DNA of 64,000 nt from Hungatella sp. UBA3048 (GTDB lineage: Bacteria; Bacillota; Clostridia; Lachnospirales; Lachnospiraceae). The position numbers were made by a program, and so were the translations under genes. The notes under the pieces were generated by a model. It had not been told where the DNA came from. It worked only from the letters and a program-made list of their open reading frames with translations, and searched no databases. Of the stretch, positions 26,996-36,030 are shown in pieces (the first letter of the stretch is position 1; each line of letters opens with the position of its first letter). The DNA lies in assembly GCA_002367105.1 (NCBI GenBank), contig DFCS01000008.1, positions 108,913-172,912 on the forward strand, given 5' to 3'.

Positions 26996-27207
26996 CTCAA
27001 ATGCCTCCTCTCATCCAATCCTGGCCTATGGAAATATACTTCGATATACCCTTACGCCGTTAAAACGGGGCGGGCTCTGCCAAAAACTATGGCAAAAAGC
27101 GGAAATATATAGAAGTCATTATGGATTTCAAGCCAGAAGATTATACTGAATTTTATAAAATGATTGTAAGCATTTCTATTCTCATTGTCAACCGGTTCTC
27201 ACAATCA

Positions 27208-28260
27208 CTAAAGCAAAAGCAGGAGGTCTTCCTTGGGAAACTTGATAAATGACGGGATATTTTGAAGCTTTCCTTCTTCAAAGTCCATTTTATCCTGGAT
27301 CCACCAGATCTTTGAGGAGGTTTTATCGTCTGAGTTCTGGAAAAGGTACTGCCTTTGGAAAGGCGTATCAGCAAATCCAGCCAATTCAATTCCCATAACA
27401 TTTTCCTCTGACCGATCCTGGACCGGAATCAGGTTATGGCCCCGGATACCTACATACTTTATGGAATCTCCGATTTTTTCCTCTGTTTTAAGTCTTAGCT
27501 TCCATTCACAGGCATATAGCTCATAATCACTTATTTTCTCTATGGATGATATATTTTTGCAGCCGGTCAGCTTTGCTGCTTCCATTCTTTCCGGTCTGCG
27601 GAAAATATCTTTTGTACAGCCTTTTAATATGGTCTTCCCTTCTGAAAGGAGCATCATATGGTCACAGAATTTGTAGATTTCATCTCTGGAATGGGATACC
27701 ATGAGTACATCGCCGCTATAGTCCCTGATCAGTTCCAGCATTTCCATCTGCAGCGTATCCTTTAAAAAACCATCCAGTGCAGAAAACGGCTCATCTAACA
27801 TAATAATATCCGGCTTGTATAAAAGCATGCGGGCAAGGGCCACCCTTTGCTGCTGCCCACCCGATAGCTGGGAAGGATATCTTTTTTCCAGCCCTTCCAG
27901 CTGAAAACGCTTTAGCTGCTCAGCGACAAGGGGGAGCTTATCCCGTTTTTTTCCCGGAATTACGATACTTAAGTTTTCCTCTACAGTCATAGTGGGAAAC
28001 AGGGCATAGTTCTGAAACAGGTAGCCGGTACGGCGTTCTCTGGCAGGCAGGTTGATCCCCTTTTCCGAATCAAACAATACTTTCCCGTTTAAAACGATCC
28101 GGCCTTGATCCGGTGTTTCAATTCCTGCCACGCATTTTAAAGTCATGCTTTTCCCGCAGCCTGAGGCTCCCAGGATCCCCATGCAGCCAGCCTCCGTTTC
28201 AAATTCCACATTTAATTCAAATCCTGAAAACTTTTTTCGGATGTTTACCTGCAATGCCAT
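27208..28260 (-). CDS. modC: Molybdate ABC transporter ATP-binding protein
   Basis: A 350-residue ATPase. Walker A GASGCGKSM, signature LSGGQQQRVALARML and Walker B IIMLDEPFSALD are present in the first 210 residues. The C-terminal 130 residues take the place of the TOBE regulatory domain; the part SIKYVGIRGHNLIPV fits that fold only loosely. Starts one base after modB stops. It powers the ModB channel. Confidence 0.9.
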   Translation of the reverse strand: MALQVNIRKKFSGFELNVEFETEAGCMGILGASGCGKSMTLKCVAGIETPDQGRIVLNGKVLFDSEKGINLPARERRTGYLFQNYALFPTMTVEENLSIVIPGKKRDKLPLVAEQLKRFQLEGLEKRYPSQLSGGQQQRVALARMLLYKPDIIMLDEPFSALDGFLKDTLQMEMLELIRDYSGDVLMVSHSRDEIYKFCDHMMLLSEGKTILKGCTKDIFRRPERMEAAKLTGCKNISSIEKISDYELYACEWKLRLKTEEKIGDSIKYVGIRGHNLIPVQDRSEENVMGIELAGFADTPFQRQYLFQNSDDKTSSKIWWIQDKMDFEEGKLQNIPSFIKFPKEDLLLLL

Positions 28261-28261
28261 A

Positions 28262-28960
28262 TCAAATCCACCTGTTCACATGTTTCATATTTTTTCCGGA
28301 TATATAATTTATAACAGCAACAATAAAAAAAGACAAGATAACAATGACACAAACCCAGAATCCAGCCGTATCCCAGTTTCCTGCCGCAACTTCAGAAGCA
28401 ATTGCAACGGAAACCGTTCTGGTCTTTCCCAGGATGTTTCCTGCCAGCATGGCAGTCGCCCCGTATTCTCCGATGGCTCTTGCAAAGGCGAGTACGGTCC
28501 CGGAAGCCAGTCCAGGAGCCGCAATGGGAACGATGATCTTCCAGAAAATCTTCCTTTCCGACAGTCCCAGGGTCCTTCCCGCATGGATCATATCAATGTC
28601 CACCTGCTCAAAAGCAGCTCTCGCATTCCGGTACATCAAAGGAAAAGCGATAACAAAAGCAGCTATGACACAGCCTGGCCATGTCTGTACCATCTTTATA
28701 TTAAATTCCTCAAAAAGAAATTTGCCGAAGGGCCTTCGAAGGCTGAAGATCAAAAGAAGAAAGAACCCGGCCACAGTAGGCGGGAGCACTAATGGCAATG
28801 TTAAGATACCATCTACAATGGATTTTGCCGTGTTATTCAGCTTCATAATCAGTCTTGCGGCGCCAATCCCCAGAAAAAATGTCAGCACCGTTGCCAGAAT
28901 CCCCGTTTTAAGAGAAATAAAAAGGGGACTCCAATCTATTGTTTTTTTCAGATCAAGCAT
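28262..28960 (-). CDS. modB: Molybdate ABC transporter permease
   Basis: A 232-residue permease with five to six membrane segments. The EAA loop that contacts ModC is visible as HAGRTLGLSERKIFWKIIVPIAAPG, and the N-terminus DWSPLFISLKTGILATVLTFFLGIG is typical of ModB. It lies 25 bases after modA and one base before modC. Confidence 0.93.
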   Translation of the reverse strand: MLDLKKTIDWSPLFISLKTGILATVLTFFLGIGAARLIMKLNNTAKSIVDGILTLPLVLPPTVAGFFLLLIFSLRRPFGKFLFEEFNIKMVQTWPGCVIAAFVIAFPLMYRNARAAFEQVDIDMIHAGRTLGLSERKIFWKIIVPIAAPGLASGTVLAFARAIGEYGATAMLAGNILGKTRTVSVAIASEVAAGNWDTAGFWVCVIVILSFFIVAVINYISGKNMKHVNRWI

Positions 28961-28985
28961 AGATTTTCACCCCCCTTTTTATGTA

Positions 28986-29879
28986 TTATTTAGATGATTT
29001 TGCAAATCCGGCATCCGTAAACAGTTTCATAACGCCTTCATCATTTACCAGAAACTCTTTAAAATCAGCGGCTGCCTTTGCCTGTCCCTCTGATGCCTCC
29101 TTGTCAATGATCAGGCCCACCGGATAAACAGCAGGATCGATCATACTATTATCTGCTTCTGCAATGATTTCAACCTTATCCGCCATGGAAGCAGCATCGG
29201 TTGCATAAACAACTCCTACTTCATTGCTTCCTTCTGCAACAGCTGTCAGAACTGCAGTAACATTGGCGCCCTCGTTAATTTCCATCTTCATTACCTGATC
29301 AAGGGTTCCCAGATTGGTGAACAGCTTTCTCGCGTACTGTCCTACAGGCACATCCTCTCCTGCGAGAGCAAGGCTTGATGCCTTTATAATATTGTCAAAG
29401 CCGGTTACCTCAGTTTTCCCATCCTTTGGCTTAATCAGTACAATCTTATTCTCAAGCAAGTTGCTGATGGAACCGTCCACTACAAATCCGCCTTCTTTTA
29501 ACGCATCCATCTGCTTGGTAGCTGCAGAAAAGAAAATGTCACACTGGGCGCCTTCCTCGATCTGGGTCTGTAGAGTACCGGAGCTGTCTGCATTGTATAT
29601 GATATTTACGTTTGGATGATCTTTTTCATAAGTTTCCTTGATCTTTTCCATAGTGTTTTTTAAGCTGGCTGCAATAAAGACATAAAGGTCTTCCTTCTCT
29701 GCCTTTGCCTCGGTGGTTTCTTCTGCCTTTGTAGTTTCGTCAGCTTTGCTGGTTTCCTCTGCAGCAGTTGTCTGATCCGCCTGTGTAGCCTTTGTACCGG
29801 TTGAACCGCACCCCGCAACCGTACCGGCGGCAAATATAGATGCCATCATTACTGCCAGTAATCTCTTTCCTTGTTTCAT
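28986..29879 (-). CDS. modA: Molybdate-binding lipoprotein
   Basis: About 297 residues: a signal with lipobox TVAGC (Cys24), a Thr/Glu/Ala/Lys-rich linker, then the periplasmic-binding fold beginning LYVFIAASLKNTMEKIKETYE. Ser of AASLK and the SSGTLQTQIEEGAQCDIFFSA stretch are the oxyanion-binding residues of ModA. The ATG at 29879 is chosen because AGGAGG lies 7 bases upstream; a start ten codons earlier lacks one. First gene of the modABC operon, behind a consensus-like promoter with an operator at its start point. Confidence 0.92.
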   Translation of the reverse strand: MKQGKRLLAVMMASIFAAGTVAGCGSTGTKATQADQTTAAEETSKADETTKAEETTEAKAEKEDLYVFIAASLKNTMEKIKETYEKDHPNVNIIYNADSSGTLQTQIEEGAQCDIFFSAATKQMDALKEGGFVVDGSISNLLENKIVLIKPKDGKTEVTGFDNIIKASSLALAGEDVPVGQYARKLFTNLGTLDQVMKMEINEGANVTAVLTAVAEGSNEVGVVYATDAASMADKVEIIAEADNSMIDPAVYPVGLIIDKEASEGQAKAAADFKEFLVNDEGVMKLFTDAGFAKSSK

Positions 29880-29957
29880 AATACTTCCTCCTGGTTTTTT
29901 GAATAACAATATGGATTGTTGTTCATTTTAATTAAGTCTTGTTGGGTTTTGTCCCGT

Positions 29958-29971
29958 TTGGTAATTACCAA
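29958..29971. promoter_or_regulatory. Operator of modABC (candidate)
   Basis: TTGGTAATTACCAA is a perfect 14-bp palindrome located directly downstream of the modA -10 box, spanning the likely transcription start. This is a classical repressor position. The divergent HTH/periplasmic-binding-like regulator is the obvious candidate to bind it. Confidence 0.65.
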
Positions 29972-29974
29972 TTC

Positions 29975-30003
29975 ATTTTAGATGATATCGAATGGAATGT
30001 CAA
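29975..30003 (-). promoter_or_regulatory. Promoter of modABC
   Basis: On the minus strand a perfect TTGACA is followed after 17 bases by TAAAAT. It is the upstream neighbour of the palindromic operator. Confidence 0.7.
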
Positions 30004-30058
30004 TGCCAATATAATTATATAATAACATCGGGATTTGGACCGGCTTTTGCAGCTTTGA

Positions 30059-30086
30059 TTGACAATGAAATGAAATATGCTATAAC
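30059..30086 (+). promoter_or_regulatory. Promoter of the molybdenum-locus regulator gene
   Basis: TTGACA, a 16-base spacer and TATAAC lie 45 bases before the start codon. The -10 region contains the direct repeat TATAACTAATTATAACT, a possible additional regulator contact. Confidence 0.6.
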
Positions 30087-30130
30087 TAATTATAACTGAT
30101 GGATACCACAAGAAATAAAGAGGAAACCCT

Positions 30131-31105
30131 ATGGAAAAAATATATACCACCCAGGAAGTCGCTGATCAGCTAAAGATTAAAAAATCCACTGTTTATGAAC
30201 TGATAAAGAGGGGAGAATTAAGGGCAAACAAGGTAGGCAAGCAGATAAGGATCAGCCAGGAACAGCTGGATGAATACTTAAAGGTTCCAAACAACAGCAG
30301 TTCTTTCCAGGCAGATGAGCCACTTCCCGGTATCATGGATATCCCCCTTTTCACCGCTGATTCCGCGATCCGGCAGATGGATTACCTTCTTAACGCCAGC
30401 GGCCTGATCATAAGCAGTCAGGAATCCAGAGTTGTGGAACTGCTTCGCAGCCAGCTGAGCCTGCGTCCGGACAGCCTTCCCATCCTGCATTCCTATATGA
30501 ATGAATATAACAGCCTGTATTCCCTGTATTATGAAAAGACCCATATGGCCCTTACCTCTTTCTGCACCGGCCGGGAAGGACAGGAAATCCAGCAGATTCA
30601 AAGCCTGCTGCCGGGTAAGGAAGCAGCAATCATCCATATCTGCAGCCTTCAGACAGGTTTTTATATCAGAAAAGGAAATCCAAAGGACATACACACCTTA
30701 AAGGATTTATGCCGGCCGGATATCCGGTTCATGAACAGGGAGAAGGGAAACGGGTACCGGATCTATCTGGACTCCGGCCTTTCAGCCCAAAGCATTGAAA
30801 AGACCGCTATCCCGGGATACCAGAAGGAATGCCTCTCCCATATGTCAGCCGCAAATGCAGTCGCATCGGGAGCTGCTGATGCAGGCATCGGCGACATCTC
30901 CCACCTGGCTGCATACCCGCAGCTGGATTATATCCCTCTGTCCTCCGCCTCCATGGACTTAGTCTTTCCTATAGAAGTCTTGAACCATCCGTCCTTTCAA
31001 AGAATTGCCGACACGATAAGTTCCAAGGAATTCAAAAACAGTCTCCTTCCTTTTAAGGGATATGAAATTAGTAAGACAGGAAATTGTACATTTGTGAACC
31101 GCTGA
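30131..31105 (+). CDS. Helix-turn-helix regulator with periplasmic-binding-like domain (molybdate sensor)
   Basis: A 324-residue fusion. Residues 1-55 are a MerR/excisionase-type helix-turn-helix (YTTQEVADQLKIKKSTVYELIKRGELRANKVGKQIRI in pieces). Residues about 75-310 form a PBP-like domain (PF12727 type, resembling ModA-like binding proteins), with RFMNREKGNGYRIYLD typical. Such one-component proteins sense molybdate or tungstate and control mod genes. It is divergent from modABC and flanked by a perfect palindromic operator. It replaces the ModE regulator of proteobacteria. Confidence 0.85.
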   Translation: MEKIYTTQEVADQLKIKKSTVYELIKRGELRANKVGKQIRISQEQLDEYLKVPNNSSSFQADEPLPGIMDIPLFTADSAIRQMDYLLNASGLIISSQESRVVELLRSQLSLRPDSLPILHSYMNEYNSLYSLYYEKTHMALTSFCTGREGQEIQQIQSLLPGKEAAIIHICSLQTGFYIRKGNPKDIHTLKDLCRPDIRFMNREKGNGYRIYLDSGLSAQSIEKTAIPGYQKECLSHMSAANAVASGAADAGIGDISHLAAYPQLDYIPLSSASMDLVFPIEVLNHPSFQRIADTISSKEFKNSLLPFKGYEISKTGNCTFVNR

Positions 31106-31278
31106 CAGCTTTTTCCAGTGGTATTAATTTTTCATAAAGATTTTAGTTGCACTCGCAACTAATTATGTGTTAAACTTATTATGATCTAAAAAGAGTCTGC
31201 AGGCTCATGCACAATTCTGTGCTAATTATCATTCTTAAGAATCCCTATCATTAAAAACGGACAACAGGAGGTATCTCT

Positions 31279-32820
31279 TTGAATCAAAAATTAAAAGAAA
31301 AAATAGTAGAATCCCTATCATCTGTCCTGCCCGTTACATGTATCGTGTTGATCTTGTGCATAACCATCACTCCCATGCCTCTTGACCCACTGATGCTGTT
31401 TCTGGTAGGTGCAACCCTTTTAACCCTTGGAATGGGCTTTTTTACACTTGGTGTCGATATGTCCATGATGATTATTGGGGAAAAAGCGGGTGCCCACCTG
31501 GCAAAATCCAAAAAGCTGCCGCTTATTGTTTTTGCCTGTTTTATCATTGGTTTTATTATTACCGTCGCAGAACCGGACCTCCAGGTCCTGGCGGGACAGA
31601 CGCCCGCAGTTCCTGACATGGTCCTGATCCTTTCTGTGGCCGCAGGAGTAGGGGTATTCCTGGCAATAGCATTTTTAAGAACCCTGTTTGGCTGGAGCTT
31701 ATCCCATATCCTTATGATCTGCTATGCCATACTCTTTATTACATCCGCTTTTGTTCCAAAAGAATTTCTGGCTGTGGCCTTTGACTCCGGCGGCGTCACA
31801 ACAGGCCCTATTACGGTGCCCTTTATCATGGCTCTTGGCGTGGGGCTCTCAAGCATCGGGCGGGGTAAGAATTCGGATAGCGACAGCTTCGGTCTGGTCG
31901 CCCTATGTTCCATAGGTCCGATTCTTTCCGTCATGATTCTGGGTCTGGCCTATAAATCCTCTGCCACTGATTATGAACCCTTGATGATCCCTTCCATAAA
32001 CAATTCCCAGGATCTTTGGCTGGCTTTTCAGCATGAACTTCCTGATTATGCCTGGGAAGTCTTCTTGGCTCTTTTCCCCGTTTTGCTGTTTTTTATCGTA
32101 TTCCAGCTCTTCTTTCTGAAGCTGCGAAAAAGACAGTTAATCAAAATTCTGGTAGGACTCATTTACTCCTACATCGGACTGACGCTTTTCCTTACCGGTG
32201 TCAACGTAGGCTTTATGCCTGCCGGTAATTATCTGGGACAGCAGCTTGCCTCACTTCCTTATAATTGGGTCATGGTTCCTATCGGTATGCTTATTGGGTA
32301 CTTTATCGTAAAAGCCGAACCGGCCGTACAGGTTTTAAATAAACAGGTAGAGGACATTACAGGAGGCTCCATCTCGGAAAAAACCATGATGACCGGGTTA
32401 TCCATCGGCATGGCAATCTCCCTTGGATTGTCAATTATAAGGGTCATGACTGGCCTGCCATTGCTGGCTCTCCTGCTTCCCGGCTACGCCCTGGCCCTGG
32501 GCCTTTCCTTTGTGGTCCCGCCGATTTTTACATCCATTGCCTTTGATTCAGGCGGTGTGGCTTCCGGTCCTATGACGGCTACCTTCCTGCTTCCCTTTGC
32601 CATGGGAGCCTGTGAGGCTTTGGGCGGAAATATTGTGACCGATGCCTTTGGTATCGTAGCCATGGTCGCCATGACGCCCCTGATCATTATTCAGCTCATT
32701 GGCGTCTCCTATAACTACAAAACTAAAAAAGCGAACGTTCCGGCGAATGCACCGCTTCTTAATATGGATCTTGAATTTATTGACTTAGGAAAGGAGGGGG
32801 CTGATGACTTCCAATCGTAA
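31279..32820 (+). CDS. DUF1538 multi-pass membrane protein (putative transporter)
   Basis: A 513-residue hydrophobic protein with about twelve or more membrane segments and a clear internal duplication: the motif AFDSGGVTTGPITVPFIMALG in the first half returns as AFDSGGVASGPMTATFLLPFA in the second half. This is the DUF1538 family. The start is a TTG, placed by GGAGG seven bases upstream. It overlaps the P-II-like gene by 17 bases, and the pair is a recurrent arrangement of this family, so it is likely a transporter gated by a P-II-type protein. The substrate is unknown. Confidence 0.85.
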   Translation: MNQKLKEKIVESLSSVLPVTCIVLILCITITPMPLDPLMLFLVGATLLTLGMGFFTLGVDMSMMIIGEKAGAHLAKSKKLPLIVFACFIIGFIITVAEPDLQVLAGQTPAVPDMVLILSVAAGVGVFLAIAFLRTLFGWSLSHILMICYAILFITSAFVPKEFLAVAFDSGGVTTGPITVPFIMALGVGLSSIGRGKNSDSDSFGLVALCSIGPILSVMILGLAYKSSATDYEPLMIPSINNSQDLWLAFQHELPDYAWEVFLALFPVLLFFIVFQLFFLKLRKRQLIKILVGLIYSYIGLTLFLTGVNVGFMPAGNYLGQQLASLPYNWVMVPIGMLIGYFIVKAEPAVQVLNKQVEDITGGSISEKTMMTGLSIGMAISLGLSIIRVMTGLPLLALLLPGYALALGLSFVVPPIFTSIAFDSGGVASGPMTATFLLPFAMGACEALGGNIVTDAFGIVAMVAMTPLIIIQLIGVSYNYKTKKANVPANAPLLNMDLEFIDLGKEGADDFQS

Positions 32821-33514
32821 AATAAACTGGATAACGATTATCGTTGCCAGGGGAAAGGGCGAAAAGGCAGCTTCCGTTTTTAGAGAACATCATCAGGAAC
32901 TGCTTCTTATTACCAGAGGGCATGGGACAGCAAGCTCTGCAATCAGGGATTGCCTTGGATTTGATGAGCCGGAGAAGGATCTGGTTATCGGAATTGTGGA
33001 GGAAGCAGCTACCAAGCGCTTATTGTCTGCTCTGCATGAAAAATTAGAGCTTGAGAAACCAGGCTATGGCATTGTATTTACCATCCCCATGTCAGGGATC
33101 AGCGCCGCAGCTTCCAGTATATTAGAAACCGCCCCGTCATCCGGGGATATGCCCACATCCACAGATTATCACAAGGAGGATCGCTCTATGTCAGATACGA
33201 TCAGATACGAACTAATTGCTGCTGTCATCAATACCGACCTTTCCGCTCCTATTATGGAAGCTGCCAGAAATGCCGGTTGCAAGGGAGGAACCCTGGTCAA
33301 GGCCAGAGAAGCACTTGCTGATGATTCAAAAAAGCTTTTTGGTCTGACTCTTTCCAGCGAGAAGGAAATTCTCCTCATCCTGGTTCCCTTCACAGATAAA
33401 CAGGCGGTTCTTAAATCCATCTGCGAAACGGTGTTAAAGGAAACAGGAGAACATGCCATTGCTTTTTCTCTTCCTGTAGATGAAGTTGCAGGACTCAGCA
33501 CTCTGGAAAAATAA
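32804..33514 (+). CDS. Tandem P-II-like regulatory protein partnered with DUF1538
   Basis: A 236-residue protein built of two GlnB/P-II-like halves (about residues 8-105 and 130-232). Each half begins with a beta strand of the ITIIVARGKGEKA or ELIAAVINTDLSAP kind and ends in an ILILVPFTD-like or IVFTIPMSG strand. The classical T-loop tyrosine region is not recognisable. P-II proteins bind ATP/ADP and 2-oxoglutarate or other small effectors and dock on transporters. Its gene overlaps the DUF1538 gene, implying a regulator-transporter pair. Confidence 0.78.
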   Translation: MTSNRKINWITIIVARGKGEKAASVFREHHQELLLITRGHGTASSAIRDCLGFDEPEKDLVIGIVEEAATKRLLSALHEKLELEKPGYGIVFTIPMSGISAAASSILETAPSSGDMPTSTDYHKEDRSMSDTIRYELIAAVINTDLSAPIMEAARNAGCKGGTLVKAREALADDSKKLFGLTLSSEKEILLILVPFTDKQAVLKSICETVLKETGEHAIAFSLPVDEVAGLSTLEK

Positions 33515-33544
33515 AAGAAGCTTATATGGACCGGCTGGAACAAA

Positions 33545-33600
33545 AGAAGGCGCCAGTCCCATATTCCCTGTCTGGGATATGGGGCTGATGCCTTCTTTTA
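33545..33600. terminator. Bidirectional terminator between the P-II-like gene and the chitinase
   Basis: AGAAGGCGCCAGTCCCATATT pairs, with small bulges, with the matching arm ending GATGCCTTCT, flanked by AAAA on the left and TTTT on the right, so it can stop both converging genes. Confidence 0.85.
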
Positions 33601-34968
33601 TTACTTCAATCCATGATACAGTGTACTGAGTAGTTCTCCCTTCGGATCCTGACTCAGCTCCCAAACCATAGCTCCGCCTAACTTCTTTGATTTGATATAA
33701 TCAGATTTATAGCCTATGGACTTCGGATCTTCGTAGCTGATAAAAATCGTACCATTAAATAGCCAGGGAACCTTTGACTGGGAATGGAAATGACTGGTAT
33801 AGCCTGATTTATTTAAATAGTTCTCTTTAATATCCTGATATCCGATAGAATTGGAACCACCAAAGGTCTGGTACAATCCATTATTTGAATTATTTACAGA
33901 AGAATATAAATATCCGTAAAACGGGATACCCATTACCAGCTTTTCTGCCGGAAAAGAGGCACTAAGCCAGGCATTGACACCTCGATCCACACTCGCTTTA
34001 TACTGGGGAGAAGAATCATCATTGTCATATAAAGGAGCAAGGAGATCTGTATTCGTATCCCAGTAACCATGCAGATCATAGGTCATGATATTTGCATAAT
34101 CCAGATACTGGGCAAGCTTTGACAGCTCCACATTGTTTATGTAAGAAGTATCCGCTCCTCCTGCGATGGTCAGTAAGTAATGCTTATTGTCAGCTACACC
34201 TTTCGCATCCAGTTTTTCCCGGATCTTTTTAAGAAGCAGAGTAAAATTATGTTTATCTTCCCCACGCCTGAAATTTGCCGCCAGACCTCCGCTGACCGGA
34301 TATTCCCAGTCTATGTCAACTCCGTCAAATCCGTATTTTTTAATGAAATCAACGCAGCTGTCTGCAAATGCAGTTCTGGACTCCTCTGTCAGGGCCGCAT
34401 CCGAAAACTTCCCGGACCAGTTCCAGCCTCCGACGGAAATCAGTGTTTTTAAATTCGGATTGGACTGTTTTAAGGAATTTAAAAGCTTTATGTTAGAAGA
34501 ATCCACGTCAGGATATCCCAGGGTTAGCTTTAAGTCAGAACCAATGTTGGCAAACGCATAATTAATATGGGTCAGTTTCCCGGCATCAATCTGGTTTGGA
34601 TAGTAATTATAATAGGCCGCCCATGCTGCATAATATCCAACTAATTTACCAGTCTGCAGGTTAGCCGATTCTGCTGCGGGCAAAGCAGATGATTCCGCTG
34701 CGAGTGAAGCAGACGGTTCCGTTGCGGACGGTGTTAATGATTCCTCTGCGGTAAGGACGGCAGCCGTTTCAGTACTATCTGCAATGGTTTTCGGGGAAAG
34801 AGGTACCTGAGTGTCTGCAACCGTAACGGTTGTGGAGTCTTCTGAAGGTTCTGAGGAAATTCTGTTAGGCTTTTCAGCAAATGCAACCCTGCTTATATAG
34901 CAGCTCAGAATGATCACCATAAAAACGGAAACAGACAGAAATAGTTTCTTCATAATACTCTTGTTCAT
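33601..34968 (-). CDS. Secreted glycosyl hydrolase family 18 (chitinase-like)
   Basis: About 455 residues. An N-terminal hydrophobic signal (residues about 8-30) is followed by a low-complexity Ser/Thr/Ala/Glu linker (to about 105) and a GH18 barrel. The catalytic motif DGVDIDWEYP (about residues 215-224) has all key acids, with LISVGGWNWSG and MTYDLHGYWD also typical. It would cut chitin, chito-oligosaccharides or related glycans outside the cell; the single domain without chitin-binding modules also fits a peptidoglycan/spore-wall glycosidase. The ATG at 34968 follows AAGGA. Confidence 0.88.
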   Translation of the reverse strand: MNKSIMKKLFLSVSVFMVIILSCYISRVAFAEKPNRISSEPSEDSTTVTVADTQVPLSPKTIADSTETAAVLTAEESLTPSATEPSASLAAESSALPAAESANLQTGKLVGYYAAWAAYYNYYPNQIDAGKLTHINYAFANIGSDLKLTLGYPDVDSSNIKLLNSLKQSNPNLKTLISVGGWNWSGKFSDAALTEESRTAFADSCVDFIKKYGFDGVDIDWEYPVSGGLAANFRRGEDKHNFTLLLKKIREKLDAKGVADNKHYLLTIAGGADTSYINNVELSKLAQYLDYANIMTYDLHGYWDTNTDLLAPLYDNDDSSPQYKASVDRGVNAWLSASFPAEKLVMGIPFYGYLYSSVNNSNNGLYQTFGGSNSIGYQDIKENYLNKSGYTSHFHSQSKVPWLFNGTIFISYEDPKSIGYKSDYIKSKKLGGAMVWELSQDPKGELLSTLYHGLK

Positions 34969-35184
34969 CACATGATCCTTTTCTCTCTTAGTTTTTCACA
35001 AGTATAACATGCTGGTTATTCCTTGAACAACGCGCAAAAAATGGCTCAATTGCATATATATGGATATTCTTATCCCTGGTTTTTCCGTTCCTGTTATTTC
35101 CAACCCCATGATGATTACAGATGGGGCTTACCACCCTTTTGATATCTGATACAAGTAAGTCCCCCACTTTATTACTTCACGACA

Positions 35185-35328
35185 TTACGATTCAGCATGA
35201 GGAGTAATAGAGTCATCGTTTTTTATTTCAGTATCATCAGATCTGGCTTTCATTGTATTTGCCATAGTAATTGCCTCCTCCTCTGAAAACCCTAAGTCAA
35301 CCCATGCTTGTACTTCTTCGTTTAACAT
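35185..35328 (-). CDS. Small acidic hypothetical protein, 47 residues
   Basis: The frame MLNEEVQAWVDLGFSEEEAI continues to 47 residues, rich in Glu and Asp. The segment WVDLGFSEEEAITMANTM resembles a UBA-like three-helix start, but I cannot assign a family. The start is decided by GGAGGAAGGA just upstream of two adjacent ATGs; longer in-frame forms have no ribosome site and overlap the neighbouring membrane gene. It lies 29 bases after that gene and is probably cotranscribed. Confidence 0.5.
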   Translation of the reverse strand: MLNEEVQAWVDLGFSEEEAITMANTMKARSDDTEIKNDDSITPHAES

Positions 35329-35357
35329 CATTCCTTCCTCCATTTCAGCGTCCATGA

Positions 35358-35594
35358 TTATTTGTGACTTACTATTATTGCAGCAATATATCCTAATCCG
35401 AAAATCAAACCCGCAACCAACCATGATACAGCGCATTTTATTATTGTCATCGTCGTCATTGCAGATGTCAACGATCCTGCCTTTGATGCCGATACACAAA
35501 CCATAATAGGCTTAATGAATAAACTCCAATATCCAATATAAACAGCCAAGATTATTCCGATGAAAAATATTCCAATAGACAAATAACCACGCAT
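35358..35594 (-). CDS. Small two-helix membrane protein, 78 residues
   Basis: MRGYLSIGIFFIGIILAVYI starts a first hydrophobic helix, and a second follows near the C-terminus (VSWLVAGLIFGLGYIAAII). A perfect AAGGAGGTGA ribosome-binding site 6 bases before the ATG makes it a real gene. I do not recognise a family. With the 47-residue gene it forms a two-gene cassette at the edge of the AT-rich region; a holin-like, toxin-like or peptide-export function is possible but unsupported. Confidence 0.6.
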   Translation of the reverse strand: MRGYLSIGIFFIGIILAVYIGYWSLFIKPIMVCVSASKAGSLTSAMTTMTIIKCAVSWLVAGLIFGLGYIAAIIVSHK

Positions 35595-35796
35595 TAAATC
35601 ACCTCCTTATTAACCCATATTATATATTATTCACATTATGTCCAAAGGTAACATTATTATCATTCAGATTACCTCCGATTTATCTATGTTGTCTCCAATA
35701 ATCTGACAGCTTTTTTATGTAGTTGTGCGTGTAGAGTACTTTTGTTCACATGATGCCTGCTGTAAATTTAGTAAAATAGAACGGAATGCTCTAACC

Positions 35797-35940
35797 ATTT
35801 ATGAACTAGTGCGTTTTGCAGCACCTACCATAGTTGCTTCGCCAATAGTCAACCCATCGATCTGCACACCAGCTTCTGCAGCAGATTGAGCCAAATACAG
35901 ATAGCTTACCCAGCTCTTTAGCCATGCATTATAGATTTTT
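35797..35940 (-). pseudogene. Decayed gene fragment
   Basis: An open stretch of about 45 codons on the minus strand reads NAWLKSWVSYLYLAQSAAEA and continues GVQIDGLTIGEATMVGAAKR to a stop, but no start or ribosome site exists and a stop lies just upstream. The amino-acid composition looks like a real protein tail. I cannot name its family. Confidence 0.35.
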
Positions 35941-36030
35941 CATCAGATATGGACGGTCTATAATTATATTGTAACGATGGCAGCGGTTATTATTGTGAAA
36001 GACAGGTCAACATAAATCAGGTAAAATATA

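Noticed and set aside
26996..27207. Molybdenum-cofactor riboswitch between modC and mop
   Set aside because: The gap is short and I could not see the conserved stems; no support from reading.
35185..35499. 104-codon form of the small acidic gene
   Set aside because: It would overlap most of the membrane gene and has no ribosome-binding site. Its N-terminal half is Cys/Asn-rich shadow translation. The short form starting at 35328 has a strong site.
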